Assembly (NCBI GenBank): GCA_963921425.1
Contig: OY992839.1
Span: 8,101,409 to 8,165,408 of the forward strand
Origin: Dryas octopetala
Taxonomy: Eukaryota > Streptophyta > Magnoliopsida > Rosales > Rosaceae
DNA: 64,000 nt
Reading direction: 5' to 3'
Part shown: positions 31,772-42,694 of the stretch, one piece after another
Numbering within the stretch: the stretch's first letter is position 1
Layout of the letters: every line of letters begins with the position of its first letter
Translations under genes and position numbers: made by a program
Notes under the pieces: generated by a model
Databases searched by the model: none
Told to the model about the DNA's origin: nothing
The model's input: only the letters and a program-made list of their open reading frames with translations

Positions 31772-34700
31772 CTATTTTAGAAACATCTTGCTGTAAGCCG
31801 CCTTCTCCTTATCCCTTCTATCAGAAATCTGTAAATATAAAAAGTATGGATAATATGTTGAAAACCTGGTTTTTCTTTTTCTTTTCCTTTTTTTTTTTTT
31901 TGGTAATGGAGCATTAGAGTTGATTGTGAACATTTATTGTGACAAAAAGGTCACAAGTCTGCTTTGACATACACACCTTCTTCTTAGCAGCAGCAAGCTC
32001 CTTTTTTATTCCAGCTGAAGATCAACAGTAAACTATCAGAAAGTTTCAGAAAACAGAAACCCCAAATTGCATAGTAATTTGCATCAAGTTGACCATTTAT
32101 GCATTTTATATAAGAACACTGTAGATCCGACAAATTAGCAGATGCTTACAAAACACAAACAGTACTCTCCTCCTTTCACAAGACACTTCTTGTTACTTTT
32201 ATTGGAGACTGGTATACACATCTAAATTGAAATTATAAAAAAACCGTTGGATCCAGATTGTTCAAATCTACTTCCGCTCACATATAAATTACCACACTCC
32301 ATCATAGTATAATAACAACAACAGTAATAAGATAACAGACAATTATCTACCACAGTAATATTATTATTAAACCACTAAAATTAAATAGCCTTAGGCTCAA
32401 GGTCTGTCCATACCATCAGTTGGCTCCAAATCCAATGCCTTCTTGAAGCTTTCAACTGCAGCATCAATATCATTAAGTGCCATGTATGCCTGATGGACAG
32501 AAGGAAAAAAGTCATTAGGATATAAGGAAGCAATGCAATTAATTTCTGATCAGTTAACAGCCAGCCACAATAGTGAAAGCCAGGTCACACAGATGAGACA
32601 CTGGAAGTGTAGAAGTAAATGCACCAGGAAGAAGAGTGATGTAATGTTACAACGATTTAAGACCACCCTGACATGCATGCATCAACAGATTTACAGATCT
32701 ATGCAAATTAACAAGAAAATACTTTAAAAAGAGAAAAAGAAATAAAAGCAAGTTGAAGAGAAAACTTCTATCCACATAGGTAACCAGCTGAGACAATGTA
32801 TACACACACACACACACACACATATATAAACTCCCATCATTTTAGTGATTAGAACCCATTCCAATAGAAGATACTAACCTGACCTTGTCGGAAAAATGCT
32901 TTAACATTATTTTCTCCATCCCTAATAGCAAAGTCAGTGTCTAACAGTGCTCCTTTCAGGTCTCCCAATTTTAATTTACAAGCCTAGAACAACATCCCAA
33001 GTGTGGTCATAAGCTAGAGAAAAGCAATGGGAAAAAAAAATGAAATCGCGTTTACAAACTTACAGAGCTGTTTGTGAAAATCTGTGATTTAGTCTTTCTC
33101 AAACTTAAACTCTTCTCTGCACAGTCACAGGGGACAAAAAGTAAGCCATCATATTGAATTGAAGTATAGTGAATTGGCGTGGTAACAAACTTGTTGTCTA
33201 ATACCACTAAAGGAAAAGGTGAATAACATATTTAGTGAGCAAAGCAAGTTCACCTTCATCAATTCCATCTTTCTCCCAGCAAATATCCAAATAGTGTAAA
33301 GACTTTCGATACTTTCTAAGAGCCATCTTATAGTCTTGTTTCTGTGAGCAGTAAATATCACATTTTTTCAATACAAATATGTTGCTCAGAAATGCAATTT
33401 ATCAAGTTAGAGAATAAGCCTGAGATGTAACTTAACACAACAGTCATTATTACCTTGAAATATTCATTACCAAAAGCCTTAATTGAATCTACAGAACTCA
33501 TCCACCAAGAAAGTTCATCAGGACTCTCATCAAGGTCAGCTGGCCAATCAGGATAAATGTCACCGTCTTTGAAAAAATTAGATATTCCATCATCTGCCTC
33601 CTCAGGGATTTCTCCACAATCTGCAATTATAGCATCAACAGCGGGACAATCACCATCACTACCAGCAATGTGCTCAATTGAACGGACGACTCCCATTCCT
33701 TTAATCACCTTCCCAAATACAACATGCTTCCCATCTAGATGAGAAGTGCGAGTGGTTGTGATGAAAAACTGAGAACCATTGGTGTCCGGACCAGAATTAG
33801 CCATTGACAACATGCCTTTCCTTTCATGTTTCAATTCAAAATTTTCATCTTCAAATTTCAATCCATATATAGATTCTCCCCCAGTACCATCTCCAGCAGA
33901 AATATCACCCCCTTGTATCATAAAGCCTTTGATAACACGATGAAAACGGACTCCCTGATATGACATGGAAATAACAGAAGATTATATTAAAAGATAAGCT
34001 TTACTTATCTCAAAGGCAGCTATAACCTATGTTAGGCAAACAGGAAAAGCACATTGGAGTACAAGTACAACAAAAAAGCAAGCTTCAATTGTAAAAGAAA
34101 ATTTCATTTTCTAGCCCATGGATTGTCCAGCCTTCTTAACAAAGTTTTCCTATAGACAGTCTGACAAGGACAAAAGTTCATGTATAATAAGATATTTCAC
34201 TTTCTTTTCAACATCCTGTACAAACTCACAGAAAAAAATCATAACTGTGGTTTGTGGCAAAGAATTAACTGTCTTTGTCAACATTCTCAACTAGTTCTTA
34301 AAATATCCCAGAAATTGATGATAGAATAGTGCCCAAATGAGACTCTTTAAAAAAAAAATAAAAATAAAATCATTGACAATTAATGCAACCAAGTCAGACC
34401 TGGCTTTATGAAAGCCTGGGTCAAAATCAAAATGAATTCTCATTATAGGTACTCTGATGCCAAATGACTACAAGAATGCAAGAACAAGAACAACAAAAGT
34501 TGCAGTCTTGCAGACGATTATATCCTTAAATAAAGATTGATACACAAACCCAATAATCAAAATGGAAAACCCATAAGTTCTGCATATCAATCAAGACAAT
34601 ACCAGTCTTTTATGTCACAAAAACAAAAAGTAACAAGAAACCAGATGCATTAACACACATACAAACATAAATAGTGAAAGAAAGAGAGAGAAAGAGAGGA

Positions 34701-34872
34701 CCTTGTAATGGAGAGGGACACCAGTGTTGGGACCAATGCCCTTCTCACCAGTACAGAGAGCTCTGAAATTCTGGGCGGTTCTGGGCACCACATCATCGTA
34801 AAGCTCGATGACTATCCTGCCTTCAAGCTCTCCTCCTATGCCAATGTCAAGAAAGCACCTTGGTCTCCCCAT
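31772..34872 (-). CDS. CYP40: Cyclophilin-40 peptidyl-prolyl isomerase (SQUINT orthologue)
   Basis: Eight exons on the minus strand (34,702..34,872; 33,454..33,954; 33,254..33,341; 33,064..33,116; 32,879..32,983; 32,414..32,489; 31,977..32,014; 31,772..31,828) give 362 residues, against 361 in Arabidopsis SQN. Residues 1-175 are the cyclophilin domain with VRFHRVI, FMIQGGD and NGSQFFI. The cyclosporin-site Trp is His (GKHVVFG), as in other CYP40s. TPR repeats follow from about 210 and would dock on the HSP90 C-terminus. In Arabidopsis SQN promotes AGO1 loading, and its loss speeds phase change. The end reads YSKMFLK, two residues longer than a YSxMF(Q)-type end. All introns are GT-AG. Confidence 0.95.
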
Positions 34873-35282
34873 CTCTCTCAGACTCTCAGTTTCTCTTCAA
34901 GATTTTCTGGACTCTTCTCTTGTTTGTGTCTCTTCTCAGTTGTCTCTCAAAAAAACAAAGAGTGGGAAACAGAGTTTAGTAAAACCCTATTTATTTCGGT
35001 CTCTCCCCTGCCAACTTTGAAAAGCCGCTCTATTTTAATTTCTTTTTTTTTTTTAAGTACATGTTATGTTACCCTCCCTAAGATTTAAATTTACGATAGG
35101 AATTCAATGAAATTAAGATATTTGTCATGTCATAATCGAAAGAGGTTGTTAACTTGTCATGCTCAAAATGATTTACTACATCTCTCTATATACTCATCTT
35201 CTATACAAATACTGTCATAGTGATGTCGCATAATATTCGATATTAGAAAACAAGAGCATAGAAAGAATTTCAGATAATTATC
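34873..35282. other. Promoter side of CYP40
   Basis: About 130 bp of CT-rich probable leader, then AT-rich DNA up to the Harbinger-like element. No clear TATA box on the minus strand and no gene. Confidence 0.4.
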
Positions 35283-35285
35283 TTA

Positions 35286-36223
35286 GGCCTCGTTTGTTTC
35301 ACAGGACTGTCTTGGCATGGATTATCTATAGGGATTGGCATGGACTAGCTTGGCATGGACTAAGTTAGCTAAAAACTGCCTTTATGTTTGGTGTAGTGCA
35401 TGACTAACAAGGTGGAGATACAGATTTGAATTCATCTCATACGCAAACCAGAAATCTGGAGAGATACATATTTGAAACCAAGAACTCTTAACCATATAGA
35501 ATAAGAAAGAGGACCCCAATCCAAGAAATGAAATCCCAGATAACAAAAAAGATAGAAAATTTAACACCCACTTCATAAAATCACAACAACCAAATGAAAT
35601 CCCAGATAACCAAACCGCACAATCAGGAAAAAACCAAGTAAGTAGAGAATACCCACTTTGCAAATCTCACAGAAAAGACAGAAAACACAAAGACCGACTT
35701 CGCCGGAGAGCTGGGCTGCGAGTGGGTGGCTGGGCTGGGGTGGTCTGCGCGCGGGTGGTTGGGCAAGCCGCCGGAGAGTTGGGCTGCGAGCGGGTGGCTG
35801 GGCTAGGGTGGTATGCCCGCGGGTGGCTGGGCAAGCCGCCGGAGAGCTAAGCTGCGAGCGGGTGGCTGAGATGGGCTGGGCTGCGAGCGGGTGGCTGAGA
35901 TGGGCTGGGTTGCGCACGGGTGGCTGGGCAAGCCGCCGGGTAGCTGGAGTTGCGGAGGTGACTGGTGGCCGATAGTGGAGGGCGTCACAGGGAAGAGGTC
36001 CGGTGATGATGGTGAGGCTTCATGTGACGATGGTGAGGCAAGTCAAGAGGTTCTTAGCTAATCCTCCACTTTTTCATGGGTTTCACTAAGCCCATCTAAG
36101 AAGGTTCATTTAAGTTAGAGGGGATTCACTAAGCCCCACTTTTTTTAATCCTAAGCTCACCAAACATGAGCTTAAGGTCTTAACTAAGCCAGTCCCTGTT
36201 AAGAAGGTAAAACAAACGGGCCC
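35286..36223. mobile_element. PIF/Harbinger-like non-autonomous element
   Basis: 938 bp bounded by inverted ends GGCCTCGTTTGTTT and GGGCCCGTTTGTTT, with a TTA target duplication on both sides (35,283-35,285; 36,224-36,226). No transposase. The middle holds a GC-rich minisatellite, which produces long but meaningless open frames on both strands. Confidence 0.7.
35700..35945. repeat. GC-rich minisatellite inside the Harbinger-like element
   Basis: Degenerate units built from GGGCTGCGAGCGGGTGGCTG and GGCAAGCCGCCGGAGAG, repeated about five to seven times with variable length. Strong strand asymmetry (G-rich on +). Confidence 0.75.
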
Positions 36224-36329
36224 TTAAAGTCCATATTTGGACTGTTAATGTTTCTTTAGTACGCCTGTATATTTTTTGTTTTGAATAAGCTCATTTGCTA
36301 CAGTACCAATCCACCTTTTAATCTGAGTA

Positions 36330-36464
36330 GCCACACTCCGATTTTTTCCTACTTTTTTTCGGCCAATCTTATTTCTGATCTTTTTCTCTCGGATCTCATT
36401 CTTTGTTCTCTCTCTCTCTCTATTCTTTCTCTGTTCTTTACCATATCTCATCGTCAGAGACTTG
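36330..36464. repeat. CT-rich repeat unit, left of the Reina element
   Basis: CT-rich block ending in CCATATCTCATCGTC, repeated to the right of the Reina element at about 41,740-41,860. The two blocks are a local tandem duplication of host-side DNA that the retrotransposon now separates. Confidence 0.5.
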
Positions 36465-36469
36465 AAGGA

Positions 36470-36719
36470 TGATAAGACTCTATCTTGATAAGACTCTATC
36501 TTTCAACCTTAGAATATTAACCAAGAACATAGAGAACCCAAAGAACATTTCTTGTATATTTCTCAACATTCTGAACAATGGCTTCTCCAACTGGTAATAA
36601 AGCCACCATAGAGGTTACAACAGCAATTGTAACAAATTCTCAACTAAAACTTGACACGTGACTAACTAACTAACCAAGACTGTTTTACAGTTTTGCCCTC
36701 CAACTCCTAATTCCTATCA
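36470..36719 (-). repeat. 3' LTR of the Reina element, with terminal 16-bp duplication
   Basis: Same 234 bp as the other LTR plus an extra copy of its last 16 bp (TGATAAGACTCTATCT read on +) at the outer end. The target duplication AAGGA lies outside the extra copy. Confidence 0.85.
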
Positions 36720-36804
36720 TTACCCCTCCCTTTGAAACTAAGTTTACAAGTATTGAAAACTTATTACAACGACAACAGAGGTGCTAAAGAAAATGCAACT
36801 TGAG

Positions 36805-39800
36805 TCATTTGGAATTGAAAGCAGCTTCAACCTGAGCAATGAAATCAGGAAATCTGGCCTTGAGGTCATTGTAGTCCTCCCACGTGGCATCCTCTGGTGT
36901 GTGACTCTTCCAATGCACTAAGACATCCACCCCTGCAGCATTGCCACGTTTGACGAGCTTCCTTTCCAAAATAGCCAGTGGCTCATCTTGCACAATACCA
37001 TCTTCAGTAATTCGAGGTAATGTTAAAGAAGGAGTCACGTGAGTTCCCAAATGCTTCTTCAAACAAGACACATGAAATACGGGGTGGATCTTACAACCCG
37101 CAGGCAATTTGAGTTTGTAAGCCACTGGTCCCAACTTTTCCAGTACCTCATAAGGGCCATAAAACTTGGGTAAAAGTTTATGATAGGAGTGAGCAGCCAA
37201 GGATTGTAACCTGTAAGGTACCAATCGCAAATATACCAAATCCCCAACCTGAAATTCCCGTTCTGATCGATGTTTATCAGCTTGAGTCTTCATTCGATTC
37301 TGTGCCATAAGGAGATTAGATTTGAGCAAGGTCAACATTCTGTCCCTTGCAGCCAAGCTCCTGTCAACATTGGCAAATCTTGTAGTGCCCGGCTCATATG
37401 GTGTAACAGTGGGTGGGGGCTGACCATAAACAACTTCAAATGGGGTGAACTTGGTTGATGTATGATAGGCTGTATTATAGCTGAATTCTGCCCAAGACAA
37501 CCAAAGCAACCATTTTTTGGGTTGAGCTGCAGCAAAGCACCTCAAATAGGTCTCCAAACACCGATTAACTACTTCAGTTTGGCCATCAGTCTGTGGATGG
37601 TAACCAGAGCTCATCCGTAATGCTACATCATGCAATTTGAAGAATTCTTTCCAGAAGTCACTAACAAAAACTGGATCCCTATCACAAACAATAGAGCTAG
37701 GCATACCATGTAACCTAAACACATGATCCACAAAGAGCTGAGCAATGGTAGCAGCTGAGTAAGGATGGGATAAAGCAATGAAATGGGCATACTTGCTCAG
37801 ACGATCCACTACCACAAAGATGACAGATTTCCCTTGGCAAGGGGGTAACCCAACAACAAAATCCATTGAGATGTCAGTCCACACCTTATTTGGTATAGGC
37901 AGGGGTTGCAATAATCCAGCAGGAGTCACGGTCTCATACTTGTGTTGCTGGCAGGTGTGACATTCAGCCACCATGGTCTGCACATCATGTTTCATACCTG
38001 GCCAATAAAAACTCCGAGATAATCTTTGATAAGTCTTTAAGAAACCAGCATGACCAGCTGTAGGAACTGAGTGATGAGCAGCAAAAACTTTGGCCTTCCA
38101 AACTGAATCAGGACTGAGGACTATTCTGGAGTTATATTTGAGAAGACCATTATCAATGTGAAATTTGAGTAAATGATTTGCTGTGGAAAGAGATGGAGAA
38201 GGAGATAATTGTGTAGGACCAGCAGCAGCTAGGATTTGTTGTTTTTTACTAATAATCCAAGGATCACCCTCATTGTACCTTCGTAAATCATCCATCCAAC
38301 TGTGATAAGGATATGTCATTGCCAAATTCTCAATATACTGCTCAGCAACATCATTTCCAGTGGCCACGGTATCCATGGCAAGGGCTTGAACTGTGTCAGT
38401 AGAAGAGTTGTGACTGATAGGAAATCTAGACAAAGCATCAGCTGCCTTATTATCACTCCCTTGTCTATATTGTATCTCATAATCATAGCCCAAAAGCTTA
38501 GTGACCCATTTTTGCTGAAAAGGAGTGTGAGCCTTATGGTTGAGAAAGTATTTAAGACTATGGTGATCCGTCTTAATGATAAAGTGTCGGCCTTGCAAGT
38601 AATGATGCCACTTCTTAATGGCATGAACAATTGCCATCATTTCCCTCTCATAAGCAGAAAGGGCCTGGTTTCTAGGACCAAGAGTCTTGCTGGTAAAAGC
38701 AATAGGCCTTCCCTCCTGTTGTAACACAGCTCCTATACCATAACCAGAAGCATCACTCTCTATGATAAAAGGTTTGGTAAAATCTGGCAAGGCAAGAACC
38801 CTAGGAGATAACATGAGTTCCTTGAGTTTGTGAAAGGCAGTAGTAGCCGCTGGAGACCAAACAAAGCCATCCTTCTTGGTTAACTGAGTCAAAGGGAAAC
38901 TTTCCCGACCATAGTGAGGAATAAATTTCCGATAATAGCCTGTGAGACCCAAAAAGCCTCTCAAACTCTTCACAGAAGTAGGGACAGGCCACTATGCAAC
39001 AGCCTTTAATTTGGAAGGATCAGCTGCAACTCCTTGCCTAGAGACGATGTGGCCCAAATACTCAATAGTAGAAACTCCAAAGGCACACTTGGACATCTTG
39101 ACAAAAAGTTGATGATGCTTCAGAATTTCCAAAACAGTATGTAAATGCCTCAAATGATCTGACCATGAAGTACTGTAAACTAGAATATCATCAAAAAATA
39201 CCAAGACAAACTTCCTCAAACAATTTCGGAAAATCTCATTCATTAAGCCTTGAAATGTGGCTGGAGCATTTGTCAATCCAAAGGGCATAACAAGGAATTC
39301 ATAATGTCCCTCATGAGTCCGAAAAGCTGTTTTTTCAATATCCTCTGGATGAACTCTAATCTGATGATAGCCGCTCCTCAAGTCCAATTTGGAAAAATAC
39401 TTCGCCCCATGCAATTCATCCAATAGATCATCAATAAGTGGAATTGGATATTTGTCCTTGATAGTCAACTCATTTAATTGTCGGTAATCCATGCACATTC
39501 TCCATGTGCTATCCTTCTTCTTGACCAACAAAACTGGAGAAGAAAAAGGACTATGACTGTTTCTTATAAAACCAGAATCCATCAGCTCTTTGACACATTT
39601 TTCAATTTCTGACTTTTGAAGTGGTCCATAAGCATATGGTCTAATGCTTGGTGGTTTACAACCAGCAACTAATGGTATCCGATGATCATGGTCTCTCACA
39701 GGAGGGAGAGTTGTTGGTGTGCCAAAAACTGCAGAAAAAGAATCCAACAAGGCTTGCAATTCATGCTGTTGTGGTGAGGATAAATCATCTGCAGGTGTGG

Positions 39801-41397
39801 TCATATTTTCACATTCCACAGCACAGAGAATCACTCCAGAACATCCTGAAAGCAACAACTTGTCCATCTGATGACAAGAAATAGGCTGTGGAGGCTGAGG
39901 CCTGGAACTGGACAAACAAATATGCTCCTTCCCATACCAAAATTTCATAGTTAATTTCTCAAAGTCCCACAAGATTGGACCAAGAGTTCGCAACCATTGA
40001 ACCCCTAACACAATGTCACAGCCTCCCAATGGCAAAGCAAACATATCAGAAGTATACACATAATTCCCTATGGCCAAAGGAACAGCAGCACAACAACCTT
40101 TACATTGAACCTGTCCACCATCAGCAATCATGACATCACAAATATGAGACTGATCTAACTTCCAACCCAACTTCTTAACCATGCCAATATGAATGAAATT
40201 ATAAGAGCTTCCAGAATCCAACAACACCACAACAGGACAATTCTTTATTACAGCAGTGAGTTTCATAGTCTTAATAGCAGTAGGGGCAGGAGTACCATAC
40301 AAAGCACAAGCTGTAATACAACAAGCATTCACCTCCGCTACTTGTTCAACTTGTTGTAATTCATGAACTATTTCCTCCTCCTCAGCACTATTATAACCCA
40401 TATCCAACAACAAGATTTGCTTCTTGGCACACTTATGACCCCTCACAAATTTTTCATCACAATAAAAACAAAGATTATTCTGCCTTTTATATTGGATTTC
40501 CTCAGGGGTTAATTTCTTGATAGGCATATCCTTTCTAGGAACAATTTCAGTTTTAGCAGGAACTAAATCATTGTGTATTGGTAAAAGAGGCAATCTTGAT
40601 CTAGAAATTCCAGAAGAATGTGCAAACCTCAACTTTTGGAGTTTAGCATCCACTTCGTGAGCAAAATTCATGGCCTCATGAACTGTAGCAGGACGAAGCA
40701 ATTTGACATCATGCTTGAGTTCTTCTCGTAATCCTCCAATGAAACAGCTCAATCGAAAAGTTGGACTAAGATCACGGATTCGAGTTGCCAAACGTCTGAA
40801 TTCAGCGATATAATCCTTCAAAGAACCTGTTTGACGAAGCTTAAAGAGTGACTCTGCAAAATCCTCAAACCCATGAGAGCCAAATTCTCTGCAAAATGCC
40901 CTGGTAAAATCTTCCCATTTGGAGAAAGAAGAAGCACATTCCTCCCATTGATACCACTGCAAGGCCTCACGATCCAGATGGAAAGAAATCATTTTGACCT
41001 TTTTCTCAGGTGGTACCGAAAAATAATCAAAATACTGCTCCGCCTTGTAAATCCATTCAATTGGATCATCCCCATCATTGAATCTGGGAAAATCCATCTT
41101 AACAAAGGGCATACGATTCTCAGAAGGAAAACCCCTTTCCCTCTCTCGATGATCCCTCTCTGCTCGCCGCCGAAAGCCGTCACCATCGTCGTCATCAGAT
41201 GGAGGCGGAAATGGCTGATCAGAACCCTCACGACGAGAGTCAATTGAATCGAGGCGTTTGTCGATGGACGCGAACTTATCCTCAAGAAGACGCTGAATTG
41301 CTTCCAAAATGAGTTGGTTCTTGGAATTAGAAGCTTCAAGCGCAGTAACACGAGCGTCCATGGCTGTCGAACGAGTACGAACACGAGCACGGGTCAT
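36805..41397 (-). mobile_element. Gag-pol region of the Reina element
   Basis: Read on the minus strand: gag with a capsid-like region and a Cys-rich knuckle (CFYCDEKF), aspartic protease ([10 protein letters not shown]), reverse transcriptase with FFDD, gypsy RNase H, integrase with an HHCC finger (CHTCQQHK), and a chromodomain at the end (VLVHWKSHTPEDATWE). The domain order is that of chromoviruses. The region is a fossil with about one visible break. Confidence 0.9.
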
Positions 41398-41420
41398 ACA
41401 CTAAAGGAACAGCTTAGAGG

Positions 41421-41439
41421 ATCAATGGCTCTGATACCA
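41421..41439 (-). other. Primer binding site of the Reina element
   Basis: TGGTATCAGAGCCATTGAT on the minus strand, one base from the LTR end. This is complementary to the 3' end of initiator tRNA-Met. Confidence 0.9.
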
Positions 41440-41440
41440 A

Positions 41441-41674
41441 TGATAAGACTCTATCTTTCAACCTTAGAATATTAACCAAGAACAGAGAGAACCCAAAGAA
41501 CATTTCTTGTATATTTCTCAACATTCTGAACAATGGCTTCTCCAACTGGTAATAAAGCCACCATAGAGGTTACAACAGCAATTGTAACAAATTCTCAACT
41601 AAAACTTGACACGTGACTAACTAACTAACCAAGACTGTTTTACAGTTTTGCCCTCCAACTCCTAATTCCTATCA
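41441..41674 (-). repeat. 5' LTR of the Reina element
   Basis: 234 bp, TGATAGGAATTAGG...CTTATCA on the minus strand, directly before the primer site. Confidence 0.92.
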
Positions 41675-41679
41675 AAGGA

Positions 41680-42512
41680 GGTCGACGACCTTCGATCTGG
41701 AAGTACTGGTGTGATCTGGAAGTGTTAGGCATCATCTTTTTTTTTTTTTTTTCCTATTCGCTCTCTTTGTTCTCTCACTTGATCTCTTTCTTTATTCTCT
41801 CTCTCTCTCTCCTCGATCTCTCTTTTCTTCACCATATCTCATCGTCGGAGTCTTGTTCCGATCTGGAAGTATTGGCGCGATTTGGAATTGTTGAGCATAA
41901 TCTGGAAGTGTTGGGCGATTGTTATTGTCGAGCAGTAACTATATAGGAAGATAGTTATTACTTGAACAGTGGAAATTATTGTTACTGTTAAAATTAAGAT
42001 TTTTTATTCCAAAAGCTATAATTTTGTGTTTTGTGTTCGTTTTATGGTTTTTTGACATGTTTATGCATAAAAAAAAGGCAGAAGATTTATATTGCATTGT
42101 TTTTTGGTGTTGTTGCGCAGTGGGAATTGCCACTGTCTCACAATAATAATTATTGCCATTATGATAATTGTGTGGAAATTCTCCTGACGTAAAAAAAAAA
42201 AAAAAAAGGCTAGGAGCATTCGACTTTGCGCCCAACGCATTTTTTCAAGTGATTTTCATTAAAGTAAACTGCATTGAGACTTTTTTTTTTTTTTTAGTGG
42301 ACCTTTGAAAAAGCCTATTTTCTATAATGTACTTTAAAAAAAACCCAAAAAATTTTCAGCCAAAGTTATGCATACAAATAAATGAATTGATAGATAATAT
42401 GAAGAAAATGGCTAATTACAACTTACACTTTAAGATTTGTGGTGATTTATAATGCCCTGTTATTTGTTTGATAGTCGCTCAGACGTTAAATACTGATGTG
42501 TAATATGTGGGC
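41680..42512. other. Spacer right of the Reina element
   Basis: Holds the second CT-rich block (about 41,740-41,860), three GATCTGGAAGT-type words, and AT-rich DNA. No gene seen. Confidence 0.4.
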
Positions 42513-42694
42513 AGGGGTGGAGCCACAGTCAGGCTTAAAGTGGCCATGCCACCCCCCCCCCCCCCATGCAATATCACCAATAAATTGTGTGATTAAGGCT
42601 ATTAAGCTAGTAATGGCCCCCTCACTTTGGGTTTTTAAACTTTCCCCCCCCCCCCCCCCCCCCCCAAATTATAAAATCTAGCTTCGCCCCTGCG
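42513..42694. mobile_element. Short hAT-like MITE with poly-C tracts
   Basis: Ends CAGGGGTGGAGCC and, inverted, CAGGGGCGAAGCT, typical of plant hAT MITEs. The two inner poly-C tracts (42,551-42,565 and 42,644-42,665) may be length-uncertain. I did not find a convincing 8-bp target duplication. Confidence 0.5.

Larger units (their letters stand above)
36470..41674 (-). mobile_element. Reina-type chromovirus (Ty3/gypsy LTR retrotransposon)
   Basis: About 5.2 kb on the minus strand with short LTRs (36,470-36,719 and 41,441-41,674) and a perfect 5-bp target duplication AAGGA (36,465-36,469; 41,675-41,679). The primer site TGGTATCAGAGC next to the right LTR matches initiator tRNA-Met. A C-terminal chromodomain after integrase, small size and short LTRs point to the Reina lineage. 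The LTRs differ by one noticed base in 234, so the insertion is young, likely under 1 million years. The coding region is broken, by about one break that I can see. Confidence 0.92.

Noticed and set aside
35658-35975. Open frames on both strands of 105-114 codons
   Set aside because: Products of the GC-rich minisatellite; repetitive low-complexity sequence only.
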